The position numbers and the translations under genes are program-made. The notes under the pieces were generated by a model, which saw only the letters and a list, made by a program, of their open reading frames with translations, searched no databases and had not been told where the DNA came from. This document shows positions 1 to 8,614 of a DNA stretch of 64,000 bases, one piece after another. The DNA comes from PVC group bacterium (GTDB taxonomy: Bacteria > Verrucomicrobiota > Kiritimatiellia > UBA8416): assembly GCA_003567005.1 (NCBI GenBank), contig PXBF01000028.1, forward strand, positions 1 to 64,000, given 5' to 3'. Position 1 is the stretch's first letter. Each line of letters opens with the position of its first letter.

Positions 1-1238
1 ACGAATTTAACGAAAGTATTGCGCCTGTGGAAGCTGACAAGAAGACCATGGGTATGAGCTGTCTGTTCCAAGTTCGTGAATATGCAACACCACAGGAATT
101 TATTGCTCCGGATTGGGCCTACAAATTCACCAAACCGGAAGATTTGCGCGGCCGCGATTGCAATGTGCGCAAGACGAATTACTGGTGGCTGGAAGTCGGT
201 GGTGAGCACGACAGCATCCATGACACCGAAGAACTGCGGGATGAATTGCTACGTATTGCCTTCGGGGTGTGGGATTACATTAAAAACTATGGACCAGAAA
301 AAGATAAACTGGTCAATTGGGGACTCGAGTGGCAAAGCTTTCTGCCAGGCAAACGCGAAAGCCGTCGCTATGTCGGCGACCATATGATTACGCAAAACGA
401 CATCGAGGCCGAAGGTCACTTCGAGGATATTGTCGCCTATGGCGGATGGACCATGGATGATCATTATCCTGCTGGGTTCTATCACCCTGAGGCGGGCACG
501 ATTTTCCATCCGGCCCCCTCACCCTATGGTATTCCGTTAAGTACATTGTATTCGCGCAATATCGCCAACCTGTTTTGTGCTGGTCGTAATCACAGTGCCA
601 CGCACTGCGCGATGAGCTCCACGCGCGTTATGGCAACCTGCTCGTTGATGGGACAAGCCGTTGGGACCGCGGCATTCATCGCCGTGCGCGATGGACTCAC
701 GCCACGCGAAGTTCGCAATACACGCATCAAGGAAGTGCAGCAAACCCTCATGGATGACGATTGCTGGCTGCCATGGCACACGCGCGAAATTCCAGAACTT
801 TCGCGCAACGCGAAATTGGATGCCTCCGAAGGGGATGTAGAAGCTTTGCGTAATGGTGTAGATCGCGAAGTCGGTGATGACGCCAATAGCTGGACGGGAT
901 CTGCCGGAACACCCATTACATACACATTTGATTCCGCAGTGCCCGTAACGGAAGCCCGCATCATTTTCGACAGCAATTTTAACCGCAGCCATAGCAACAT
1001 GCGGTTTAATTACCCGCTTGATGCCCCCCCTTGGACTGTGCCGGAAACCATGACCAAGGCCTTTCGCATCGAAGCACAGCAACCCGACGGAAGCTGGCAG
1101 ACGGTGCATACGGAAACCAACAACTATCAGCGCCACGTACGTGTACCACTTGAAGGGGAAACCACAGGCATCCGCTTGATCCCGGAAAGCACTTGGGGAG
1201 CAGAAAAAATCAACATCTTCGCCTTCGACGTCCGCTGA
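1..1238 (+). CDS. FAD-dependent oxidoreductase, C-terminal part (cut by left edge)
   Basis: The reading frame is open to the left edge, so the N-terminal Rossmann FAD-binding segment is missing. The remaining part has the conserved C-terminal block of the FAD_oxidored (PF12831) family around positions 490-700: the strings GTIFHPAPSPYGIPLSTLY, NLFCAGRNHSATHCAMSSTR and GQAVGTAA, which in the family close over the flavin. Residues from about position 830 on look like a separate beta-sandwich, discoidin (F5/8 C)-like tail. Such proteins are common in PVC and Bacteroidetes glycan-degradation loci; the substrate cannot be read from the sequence. It converges on the minus-strand exosortase operon, with a palindromic repeat in the 90-bp gap. 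Family call is firm, function is not. Confidence 0.8.
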   Translation, partial: EFNESIAPVEADKKTMGMSCLFQVREYATPQEFIAPDWAYKFTKPEDLRGRDCNVRKTNYWWLEVGGEHDSIHDTEELRDELLRIAFGVWDYIKNYGPEKDKLVNWGLEWQSFLPGKRESRRYVGDHMITQNDIEAEGHFEDIVAYGGWTMDDHYPAGFYHPEAGTIFHPAPSPYGIPLSTLYSRNIANLFCAGRNHSATHCAMSSTRVMATCSLMGQAVGTAAFIAVRDGLTPREVRNTRIKEVQQTLMDDDCWLPWHTREIPELSRNAKLDASEGDVEALRNGVDREVGDDANSWTGSAGTPITYTFDSAVPVTEARIIFDSNFNRSHSNMRFNYPLDAPPWTVPETMTKAFRIEAQQPDGSWQTVHTETNNYQRHVRVPLEGETTGIRLIPESTWGAEKINIFAFDVR

Positions 1239-1265
1239 TGCAAAAAAAGCGCTGGGAGATGCTGG

Positions 1266-1346
1266 TTTGACCTGATTGCCCCAATTGAATGTTTTTTTGA
1301 CCGAGAACACACCCGTCAATACGGTCAATCAGGTCAATACGGTCAT
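1266..1346. repeat. 9-bp-phased palindromic element, copy A
   Basis: The right arm at 1315-1346 is four units of GTCAAT plus three variable bases (GTCAATACG, GTCAATCAG, GTCAATACG, GTCAT). The left arm at 1266-1291 carries the opposite orientation (TTTGACCTGATTG). The arms can pair across a loop of about 25 nt. The element lies between two convergent genes. Its right arm encodes the last five residues (MTVLT) and the TGA stop of the minus-strand MSEP-CTERM-like protein. Three more copies are at 4765, 8615 and 11711. Confidence 0.75.
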
Positions 1347-4232
1347 TTGCTTGCGGCGTCTTTTGATCCACCAGACAATGGGCAGCAGCAGCCAGATGCC
1401 AGGAGCCGGGGCCTCGATGAATTCGTCATGTTCGAGACCGCGGCGGGCACTACCAGTTGCAGCCTCCGTGCGTTCGAGCATGCGCCACTGCGCCTCGTTC
1501 TCGACGACGATAAAAGACGCCAGCGGGAACAATACCCGAATATCGCGGGAACGCTGTATCAGATCCATCCGGCGCGCCCTCTCTCTGGCCGGATTGGCAA
1601 AGACATCGAACCAGTCCGTCCATAAGCCAAGCCCTCTGGCATAAGGGGCGCTCTCATCGAGCCACGCTACTGCGACCTTCTGGAATGCAGCCGTTTCCGG
1701 GTTGAAGCGCTCGAGTGGTGCTTGCGAGCCAATCAGAAACCGCCAGGCTGCAGCATGGTCTGCTGCAAGGGTTGTTGCCAGATTTCCCTGCCGCAAGAGG
1801 TGTATCGGTTCTGGCGGCGGAATCTCGGTTACCGGTTCAACCGCGGTCGCGTTAAAGGCCTTGCGATGAAGCCCTTTTTCATCAAGTAGATAAAACCAAG
1901 GATGATCCATGGCGACATGATCAGGTAACCGGGATTCCTCCATCCAGACGGTGTTCGTATGCTGCGGCGTAACCGCAATAAAAACAGGCAGCCAATCGAC
2001 AAATAGATCGGGATCGGCCTGCATCACACGAAGATGCCGACGTATAACACGTTCAGGATCAAAGCCGCCTTGCTGCACCAGCTTCGTCTCTCCGGTTGCC
2101 GAAAGGGCTTGCTCAAGTTCTGTCAACGGGCGCGGTTCGGTAATCAAATCAACCGATTCGAAATTGGCAAGCGTTACTGCAACGTTCTGCATATGTGGGG
2201 CGTGTTGTGACAACGTATCGGCAATGGTTTGTTCCCATGCGGCTCGATCTTGGTAGCCATGTACGGAATGATCCACAATGAGGTGTGCGTATGCTTTGCG
2301 CCTATGTGCCGTCCAGTGTAACGATGGACCGTTAGGCCATACCCATGCTGCTCCCGTTTCTCCCTGTACCCCGAGAACCGTCGGATCTGGTGGCGTTACC
2401 GATTCCGATAACAGGACCCGCTGCTGCCCGATTTGTATCTCAGGCCGCTGGTTTGCCGGAAATAGAAACGTCCAACCCGTTTCTCTGGTCTCCCCAACAG
2501 CAAAAGGGAATACCCGCAAGCGCAACTGTGTGGGTGTCTCATAATAAAGCAAGCCGGGATCCTGCCGTACTACATCGCGGATCATATGATAGACCCAGCG
2601 TGCCGTTTTGCGTTCGAACAACCTTCCCGGCACACGTTCCCCTTCTACATCCAGCCAGTAGTCCGTAATCAACACACCCTCGGGCACTACCAATTGCGTC
2701 ACGAATTCACTATTCCAACCGCCACGATTCGTAAGCTCCAGGGAAACATGCGCTTTTACAAACCCATCGTCTACTGCGTCATGGGTCACAGACACGTTAA
2801 CCAGCTCAACGTTGCGCGGGGGCAGTTGAACGCGCCCGCTGCGCGCACGCTGCCGACCGTCAAGCATACCGAGAAAGAAGGTACGCGATCTGGGTGCCGT
2901 GCTTGTGCGTTCTCCCGCAAGCAACCGTTCCAGGGTATCGAGCTTGCGATCCGGTAGCGTCATACCATCGAACACGATGCGGTTGTAGATTTCGCTTAGA
3001 AATGGATAGTAGACACCTGCCTTGCGCGTACGCACCCGTTGGAGTGCACGTAGCACAGGGGCTTGCCGGAAGCTAGCTTGGGGCTGCAGGTCGTCCGGTT
3101 CCCAAACGTATGCCATCGCGCGGTCCAGTTGCATACGATCTTGCAACGCCAAGCAAAGTAGGCCTGACGGTAGCAGGCCTGTCAGGATGACGAATAACCC
3201 GATGGTCCGCACGCGCCCAATATGCTGGAGCAGACGCTGCCCTGTAGTGATCAACATACGCGTGTGCAAAAGAAACAGGAACGTCGGAGCCAGAATCAGA
3301 AATCCGCTTCCGGCGGCAATCATGGCAAGTAAGGAGAGTGGCAGGAACGGCAGGAAGACCACAAAGAAATACAGCGAGAAACTGTATGTCAGCGATAACA
3401 GTACAAATGCCCAAAGGGCTTTCATAGGTATCGTTACGGTAGCTAGGAGCAGGAGGCCATTGAGTATGGCAAACGTATAGACATAGGGTGATTGGAAGTC
3501 GTAGGGAAAGGGAATGGCTCGATTCAACAGGAGCCCTGCAATGGGCGCAACGACACCCGCCAATAGCGGTAAGATCCAGGCTTGGATGCGCCGCTTCGAT
3601 AACAAGCACTGGACATGCATGATGAACCGTATAAACAAGAGCAGCACAAGTGTCGTGGAACCGACAAACAAAACAGCAATCACGAAAAACGGCATTCGCA
3701 CGATAATGGCTGCTTGTAGAACGAGGTACCAGACCAACGGGACACCGAGGAGTCCGGCAACCGTGACGCCAACATCTGCTCCAGGTGGCACCGGCAACAG
3801 GATAGAGGCAATGCGGACGCCACAATAGACCAAAGCTGGCATCACAAGCGCAAACGGATAAAACAGATACTCCGTTTCGGGCAGAATCCACGAACGCACG
3901 GAATCCGGCAACATCCCTTGCAACCAAACAAGGACAACCCAAAGATAAGCAATATGCGCAAACAGATATGCGATACAGGCTATCAGAGGGATGCGGCGGC
4001 GCAGCTTCGCCAACCATATCCCGAGACTCACCTGTGAGAGAATCAGTACGATTCCAAGGCACGCAAGCGTCATGGCCTTGCCCTGCTGATCGGCATTCAT
4101 CTCCCCGCTGACAAGCTCCCATTGGTAATATTGGATGGTCAATAATACGAGCTGTGGCAGCGCAAAGAGCCATAACAGCCAACGCGGTTTATCTAAACCA
4201 GCCGGTAACAGGTCACGACGTGATACGTTCAT
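1329..4232 (-). CDS. MSEP-CTERM-like protein, putative sole substrate of the adjacent exosortase
   Basis: A 967-residue membrane protein. The first ~370 residues form roughly ten hydrophobic helices. After them, near residues 460-580, is a VIT-like beta domain (VNVSVTHDAVDDGFVKAHVS, then the RKTARWVYHMI segment). The C-terminus has a sorting-signal layout: EAPAPGIW, a hydrophobic stretch LLLPIVWW, then the basic IKRRRKQ. In the MSEP-CTERM family (from memory TIGR04286) such a protein sits beside exosortase XrtK as its dedicated target. I chose ATG 4232 because GGAAAGGA lies just upstream; the 12-codon longer frame has no such site. It overlaps the exosortase gene by 20 bp. The last five residues are encoded by repeat copy A. 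Family assignment is moderately sure; function is unknown. Confidence 0.7.
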   Translation of the reverse strand: MNVSRRDLLPAGLDKPRWLLWLFALPQLVLLTIQYYQWELVSGEMNADQQGKAMTLACLGIVLILSQVSLGIWLAKLRRRIPLIACIAYLFAHIAYLWVVLVWLQGMLPDSVRSWILPETEYLFYPFALVMPALVYCGVRIASILLPVPPGADVGVTVAGLLGVPLVWYLVLQAAIIVRMPFFVIAVLFVGSTTLVLLLFIRFIMHVQCLLSKRRIQAWILPLLAGVVAPIAGLLLNRAIPFPYDFQSPYVYTFAILNGLLLLATVTIPMKALWAFVLLSLTYSFSLYFFVVFLPFLPLSLLAMIAAGSGFLILAPTFLFLLHTRMLITTGQRLLQHIGRVRTIGLFVILTGLLPSGLLCLALQDRMQLDRAMAYVWEPDDLQPQASFRQAPVLRALQRVRTRKAGVYYPFLSEIYNRIVFDGMTLPDRKLDTLERLLAGERTSTAPRSRTFFLGMLDGRQRARSGRVQLPPRNVELVNVSVTHDAVDDGFVKAHVSLELTNRGGWNSEFVTQLVVPEGVLITDYWLDVEGERVPGRLFERKTARWVYHMIRDVVRQDPGLLYYETPTQLRLRVFPFAVGETRETGWTFLFPANQRPEIQIGQQRVLLSESVTPPDPTVLGVQGETGAAWVWPNGPSLHWTAHRRKAYAHLIVDHSVHGYQDRAAWEQTIADTLSQHAPHMQNVAVTLANFESVDLITEPRPLTELEQALSATGETKLVQQGGFDPERVIRRHLRVMQADPDLFVDWLPVFIAVTPQHTNTVWMEESRLPDHVAMDHPWFYLLDEKGLHRKAFNATAVEPVTEIPPPEPIHLLRQGNLATTLAADHAAAWRFLIGSQAPLERFNPETAAFQKVAVAWLDESAPYARGLGLWTDWFDVFANPARERARRMDLIQRSRDIRVLFPLASFIVVENEAQWRMLERTEAATGSARRGLEHDEFIEAPAPGIWLLLPIVWWIKRRRKQMTVLT

Positions 4233-4881
4233 GGTATATCCTTTCCATACAGATATGATAGCCGACAAGAAAGAGGAAAAAGACTAGCAGTCCGCTGATA
4301 TAGTGAATGGTTGCTGCCCACGCCGGGATAGCGAGTACGTGAGTCACATGGGCAGCATACCATACGACAATGATGCGGACGCCATTCGCAAGGACGGCCC
4401 CCGTATAAGGTGCAGTAAGCAACAGGCAACCTTGCATGCATCCAGCACGCCGCGACAATCCGCGCCGCCAATACGGGACGGTCAAAGCCGATAGCAGCGC
4501 AAAGAAACCGGCACCATTGCATGCATTCGTGACATGCACCGCCTGCCGCGCATTTAGAATCCAATATCCATCTACATCAAAAACCAATGGACCGCGCAGC
4601 CATAGCGATGCGAGCCAGGCGGCGGGTACACCCAGCAGTCGTAAAAAGACGTCGGGAGCAAGGTGTGCCAACAACAACCCTGCCCCGAGCACAAGCACAG
4701 AAACAAGCCACGCCTGTGCTGGCGTTCCCGGTGGTTGGGCAGTTTCTTGCGCGGCACATCCGAGTGACCCTGTTGACCCTGTTGACCTGATTGACGGATC
4801 CAGGAAAGGTCTGTGACCAGCCCCTGTCTGCGAAGCAGAAAGCTTCCCCGTCCATGCGGTCAATCGGGTCAATACGGTCAT
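4213..4881 (-). CDS. Exosortase/archaeosortase family transpeptidase, XrtK-like
   Basis: A membrane cysteine transpeptidase that would cleave a C-terminal sorting signal and transfer the protein to an acceptor. The three expected residues are visible: Cys121 in TNACNGAGFF, Arg169 in ANGVRII and His193 in ATIHYISG, each at or inside a hydrophobic helix. The set of neighbours points to XrtK. The annotated start is ATG 4881, which overlaps the upstream stop codon (TAATG) and so suggests translational coupling. About the first 40 residues (MTVLTRLTAW onward) are encoded by repeat copy B and look non-native. The conserved protein probably begins near residue 55-60, possibly from the GTG codon at V60. 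No other ATG precedes the catalytic region. Confidence 0.8.
   Translation of the reverse strand: MTVLTRLTAWTGKLSASQTGAGHRPFLDPSIRSTGSTGSLGCAAQETAQPPGTPAQAWLVSVLVLGAGLLLAHLAPDVFLRLLGVPAAWLASLWLRGPLVFDVDGYWILNARQAVHVTNACNGAGFFALLSALTVPYWRRGLSRRAGCMQGCLLLTAPYTGAVLANGVRIIVVWYAAHVTHVLAIPAWAATIHYISGLLVFFLFLVGYHICMERIYHERITS
4765..4881. repeat. 9-bp-phased palindromic element, copy B
   Basis: Left arm 4765-4799 repeats TGACCCTGT, TGACCCTGT, TGACCTGAT, TGACGGATC. Right arm 4850-4881 is GTCCATGCG, GTCAATCGG, GTCAATACG, GTCAT. About 50 nt separate the arms. The element lies exactly at the junction between the small membrane protein gene and the exosortase gene. It supplies the exosortase start codon and its first ~40 codons. 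Confidence 0.75.
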
Positions 4882-5168
4882 TACTCCCCCACGCAGCGAT
4901 TCAGCCAGGCAAGAATGGCTGCGCCTAGTACAAAGATAGGAGCAACAATCGTTAGGCCGAGATGGGCCAAAATATAGAGAATGCCCTGCAAAGTGGCCAT
5001 ATCACCGCCTGCAGGGGTGGTGCCTGACAGGATCATCGTGTTTTCACGCCAGCCCGCCAGATGACAGACGACAAAAAATGCAACAAAGATGCCTGCGCGC
5101 AGCAGCAAACCGCGCGGTTGCGTCAATCCGCGTGGAATGAGCAGCCAGTCTATGAAACGCTTATTCAT
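4881..5168 (-). CDS. Small membrane protein of the exosortase operon
   Basis: A 95-residue protein with two or three hydrophobic helices: LLLRAGIFVAFFVVCHLAGW, and from residue ~55 ILYILAHLGLTIVAPIFVLG. The start is ATG 5168, with GGGAGGTGG seven bases upstream. It overlaps the stop of the preceding gene in an ATGA arrangement, and its own stop overlaps the exosortase ATG, so the three are tightly coupled. I recognise no family. The position between a membrane enzyme and the exosortase suggests a structural or accessory subunit of the sorting machinery; that is inference. Confidence 0.7.
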   Translation of the reverse strand: MNKRFIDWLLIPRGLTQPRGLLLRAGIFVAFFVVCHLAGWRENTMILSGTTPAGGDMATLQGILYILAHLGLTIVAPIFVLGAAILAWLNRCVGE

Positions 5169-7471
5169 TCTGCCACCTCCCTTGTATTGCGTCGATCCTG
5201 CACCAACTGCCATAGGGGTCCTTCCACCATGGCGTAGAGCATTACGGCATCTCCCACAGCATTGCTGGCACTGTAGTGCAAGCGGCCATCACGCTTTACA
5301 GGAAAGCCGCCATAGTTTAATGCGGTCAATAGTGATACCAGATACTGGTCGTCACCGAACGCGGCTGCCCCCAAGAGCGCCAAGCCGCTAGAGCCTGCAC
5401 TGATTTCCAGCAGCGGCACGATCGGCCCGGAATCAATGTCGGGAATACCCGGCCACGATTCTGGCCATTCGCGAGCCCAACCGAACCCGAACAATACCCG
5501 CCCCAGTTCACGCCGTGCGCGCCAGTACTGGTCTTCCGCAAAGTCGGGATCCAGAAGCTGCAAGCAATGCGCAACCATCCAGATGGTCGACCCCTCGGGG
5601 CCATCCTGTGGATACCCGGACAAGGTAAAGCTCGAAAACAAAATGCCCGTTTCTGGATCGGTCAGGTTGCGTTGTATGCTCTGGAGCCAGCTCTCGATAA
5701 GATGGGAATAGTCGGTTCCATCCAACACCTCCGACATCCGGAAAGCAACCATGGCAATGGCATTGCAAAACATCCAGCATTCGTCGGGATAACTTTCCGC
5801 AATCAGCAAGGGGGATTCACGCAGTTGCTGTTCCATGATACGCAGACGTTCATCCATCAAGACGCGATACGCCTCCCGCTCCTGCACAAGACGACGCGCA
5901 CCGAGCATCAGGGCAATTTCGCCATCCAGAAAAATGCTACGTCCGGATTCGCTCAAGAATGGCGCGTGTGTGGCATAGTCCATCAGGAAGAAATACATGC
6001 CCTTTTCCGATTCCAGGCGAATGGTTTCGTCAATGATCGTATCCATCACTGCCAACGCATCGTCTTGCAAGTCCGGTTCGCGCAACGATATATTGGCCAG
6101 TGCCAGGACAAAATAGGTACGCGCCATGAAATCCCATTCCGCATTGCTACCACGCATGTTGGCAATTTCCTGCTCACGCGCTTCCGGCGTTCGCCATAAA
6201 TCCATATGACGTGCAGCAATCGCGGCCGCCTGTGGCGCTATGCCTTCTGTTGTTCGGTATGCTGCCAGACTCGGCTTATAGAAAAAATGTACAATGGGAA
6301 CCCAAAGTGCCGTGGCAACAATCAGTGCTAGGATCATTCGCAGAATGGGCTGCCGCAGCACCCATGGAATACGTCCATTCCTGCACCAGCGATCGACTGC
6401 AATCGTAATCACGGCGCATTGCAAGCCGAAAGGCAAATAGCCCGCATAACCAAGCACGGGCATCTCGAATATCGGAAAACGTCCTACTAGCGGCACGTTG
6501 TAGACCCAGCGGGCCAAACTGGCAATATTCCACATTTCCCAGAAGAAACCACAGATTAATGCGGCCAAAGCCCACCGGAAGATTTCCTGCCAATCGCCCT
6601 TTGGCAAAGCAGAGAAGATTGTCGGGCGGCCACGCAGTGTCTGGATACAGACAATCAAAAGAAGCGGGGAAACCCACAAGAGTGGATACAGGTAATCCGA
6701 CCAGATACCAATGCCTGCCAGTCCGCAACCAGATACCAACAGAACAGTCACAGCCCAGACTCTGGGGCGTTCCGTTCGTAAGACAACGAATGAATCCAGT
6801 CCGGCTGTCATGCGCGGATATGTTCGGAGCAACTCCACTACGCCAAATACAGCAGGCAGAACGGTGGAAAATGGCAAGGTGGCAAAAACCACGTAATCCG
6901 TGGCGGAAAGCGCTTCGACGCCTTCATAAACCCAGTTTTGCACAAATCGATTGAGATACTCGAAAAACCACCAGAAAACCGCACTTGCGGGAAAGAGCAG
7001 CGTAAAGAAACCCGGACGGTCAATCATGGTGCATTTACCGGTCCGGCGAAAGGTTAGTGCATTCACCACGATAATGAACGCCAGCCATAGCGGACTGAAT
7101 GTAAACGCTTGAAACGGGGCAAACCAGGGAAACCGTGTCCAAGCCAACGTCCAGGCGATTGCACCGAAGCCGACACCACACCAGCCCCACCAGGGAAACC
7201 GGCTTTTGGCCGGCAACCCTTTGGGCGCCGTATGCCAGCAAGAGACGATCCGAATGATGAACGGCAATACAACAGCCAGAATGCCAGTGGCCATGATCAC
7301 AAAAGCCAGCCACGAAAAGGCGGCGTGCTCCACGTACCGTGTGAGCGGGGGAAACTCCGCATAATCGAGCGGATCGCGCCCTGTGAGCCAGATCCCCAGC
7401 AATGGTAAACCCAACAGCATGGCTGCCCCCAAAAGGCCCCAAGCCACGGAATGGTATGCTCTCGTCTTCAT
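5165..7471 (-). CDS. Polytopic membrane protein with linalool dehydratase/isomerase-like toroid domain
   Basis: A 768-residue protein. The first ~380 residues form about ten hydrophobic helices. The soluble C-terminal half has the look of an (alpha/alpha)6 toroid related to the linalool dehydratase-isomerase (Ldi, PF18566) group: NAEWDFMARTYFVLALANIS, ESYPDECWMFCNAIAMVAF with two cysteines four apart, GPEGSTIWMVAHCLQLLDPD, and a closing LHYSASNAVGDAVMLYA. The acidic and cysteine-rich pocket strings are what I rely on; I cannot confirm the family without a profile search. The start is ATG 7471, behind AAGGAGGCGGAG. It lies 28 bp after the regulator and overlaps the small membrane gene by four bases. 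It could modify the cell-envelope acceptor or lipid used by the exosortase; this is speculative. Confidence 0.6.
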   Translation of the reverse strand: MKTRAYHSVAWGLLGAAMLLGLPLLGIWLTGRDPLDYAEFPPLTRYVEHAAFSWLAFVIMATGILAVVLPFIIRIVSCWHTAPKGLPAKSRFPWWGWCGVGFGAIAWTLAWTRFPWFAPFQAFTFSPLWLAFIIVVNALTFRRTGKCTMIDRPGFFTLLFPASAVFWWFFEYLNRFVQNWVYEGVEALSATDYVVFATLPFSTVLPAVFGVVELLRTYPRMTAGLDSFVVLRTERPRVWAVTVLLVSGCGLAGIGIWSDYLYPLLWVSPLLLIVCIQTLRGRPTIFSALPKGDWQEIFRWALAALICGFFWEMWNIASLARWVYNVPLVGRFPIFEMPVLGYAGYLPFGLQCAVITIAVDRWCRNGRIPWVLRQPILRMILALIVATALWVPIVHFFYKPSLAAYRTTEGIAPQAAAIAARHMDLWRTPEAREQEIANMRGSNAEWDFMARTYFVLALANISLREPDLQDDALAVMDTIIDETIRLESEKGMYFFLMDYATHAPFLSESGRSIFLDGEIALMLGARRLVQEREAYRVLMDERLRIMEQQLRESPLLIAESYPDECWMFCNAIAMVAFRMSEVLDGTDYSHLIESWLQSIQRNLTDPETGILFSSFTLSGYPQDGPEGSTIWMVAHCLQLLDPDFAEDQYWRARRELGRVLFGFGWAREWPESWPGIPDIDSGPIVPLLEISAGSSGLALLGAAAFGDDQYLVSLLTALNYGGFPVKRDGRLHYSASNAVGDAVMLYAMVEGPLWQLVQDRRNTREVAE

Positions 7472-7499
7472 CTCCGCCTCCTTCTGCTTTATCCCATTG

Positions 7500-7892
7500 T
7501 CAGGCACGGGCTAACGCGGCATGCGTTGAAACTACGTCTACATTTTGCTTAGCGGGTAAGGCTTGTTTGGCCTCTTCGAGTACCTGCGTTAGCGCGGCCA
7601 GATATTCCTGAAACCGGCGCAACCCTATCTGGGTGATCTTTACGGTCGTGAGTGGCTTGTTTTTGACAAATCGCTTGTTCACACGAACGACCTTGGCCTC
7701 TTCTAGCACTTTCAAGTGTCGGTTCAGGTTGCCATCGCTCAAGCGGCAAGCATCCCGCAGGGCCACGAACGGCAGACCGTTCTCGGCGGCACACAGCGTC
7801 GACATGATGGCGAGACGGCTGGGTTCGTGAAAGATCTTCTCCAGAATCTCGTGCGCGGGATCGGGCACAGGTGGTGTTTTTGCATTAGGCAT
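7500..7892 (-). CDS. Winged-helix transcriptional regulator (HTH_27/MarR-like)
   Basis: A 130-residue single-domain DNA-binding protein. The recognition region is FVALRDACRLSDGNLNRHLK, followed by the wing VRVNKRFVKNKPLTTVKIT and a dimerisation helix GLRRFQEYLAALTQVLE. It matches the small PF13601-type regulators that usually stand beside a membrane protein gene, as here. I chose ATG 7892, where GAGGAGGAATCGG gives a good ribosome site; it overlaps the end of the upstream membrane protein by eight bases. It probably controls this operon, and inverted repeats in front of the first gene (8550-8572) are candidate sites for it. No metal- or redox-sensing cysteine pair is obvious. Confidence 0.85.
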   Translation of the reverse strand: MPNAKTPPVPDPAHEILEKIFHEPSRLAIMSTLCAAENGLPFVALRDACRLSDGNLNRHLKVLEEAKVVRVNKRFVKNKPLTTVKITQIGLRRFQEYLAALTQVLEEAKQALPAKQNVDVVSTHAALARA

Positions 7893-8511
7893 CCGATTCC
7901 TCCTCTTCACATTCCTGTTGCGGTGGATTCGCTTTCATCAAGACCAACCCGCCAGATATCTCGCCGACGAGAAAAACCAGTCCCATCGGCCATGGGTTGA
8001 CAAATTGCACAGACGGATGAAACAGACACACAGTCCCTGCGGCACCATAGAACAAGCCCACCAATAGAATCGCGGGCGGCAGGTTCCGGCGATAAGCGGC
8101 ATGCACGAGTCCGTACATTCCCATCCACATCCCGAAAAGCAAATTGAACTCACCTCGGAGAATCAACGCCGCACTTAACAAGGCGGCCGCCATAAACGCC
8201 GGGCACGCATCCAGAGCTGGCAACAATTGCATCCGGTCGCGGCCTGCGACAGGATCCCGCAAAAACCACAAGAGCAACCCGCCATAATTGGCGAGCAACG
8301 CTAGTACCAGCACAACACCCCAGCCAGCCAGATGGGCCAAGGGTTCCGCAGGATAAAACGGACGCGACAATACGAGGGCTCCACAAAATGCCACTACCCC
8401 GCCCAGCATCCGCACACGCCCTGAATAGCCCCGGAAACGGGCATGCTCCAACGCCAACGCACGCATCGACGCTACCTGCCGCAAAGCATCGTGAATATGA
8501 TTCGCAATCAT
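7885..8511 (-). CDS. Six-helix membrane protein, first gene of the exosortase operon
   Basis: A 208-residue protein with an N-terminal cytoplasmic helix (IHDALRQVASMRALALEH) followed by six hydrophobic segments between residues ~33 and 195, and an acidic tail. The ATG at 8511 has AGGAGG five bases upstream. It overlaps the regulator gene. Membrane proteins of this size often pair with HTH_27 regulators, but I do not know their function. It is the promoter-proximal gene of the run that ends with the MSEP-CTERM-like protein. Confidence 0.75.
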   Translation of the reverse strand: MIANHIHDALRQVASMRALALEHARFRGYSGRVRMLGGVVAFCGALVLSRPFYPAEPLAHLAGWGVVLVLALLANYGGLLLWFLRDPVAGRDRMQLLPALDACPAFMAAALLSAALILRGEFNLLFGMWMGMYGLVHAAYRRNLPPAILLVGLFYGAAGTVCLFHPSVQFVNPWPMGLVFLVGEISGGLVLMKANPPQQECEEEESDA

Positions 8512-8549
8512 GGAAACCTCCTATCTTCAAGTCTTACTCTACATGTATA

Positions 8550-8572
8550 CAAAGTACTTTGCAATACAAAGT
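8550..8572. promoter_or_regulatory. Overlapping CAAAG/CTTTG inverted repeats, candidate operator
   Basis: CAAAGTACTTTG (8550-8561) is a perfect 12-bp palindrome. It overlaps ACTTTG-CAATA-CAAAGT (8556-8572), a perfect 6-bp inverted repeat with a 5-bp spacer. They lie about 40-60 bp upstream of the first gene of the exosortase operon. The winged-helix protein of that operon is the obvious candidate to bind here; this is inference. Confidence 0.6.
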
Positions 8573-8614
8573 TTGCAGGACGAAAAAAAAATCTGTTCGA
8601 ATGGAATTTTGCCC

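Noticed and set aside
537..1328. A 263-codon minus-strand open frame over the FAD oxidoreductase
   Set aside because: Lies opposite a conserved coding region and starts in repeat copy A; no recognisable protein sequence.
3073..4182. A 369-codon minus-strand frame inside the MSEP-CTERM-like gene
   Set aside because: Same-strand alternate frame, rich in Cys and Arg, no ribosome site; the other frame has coherent membrane and VIT-like sequence.
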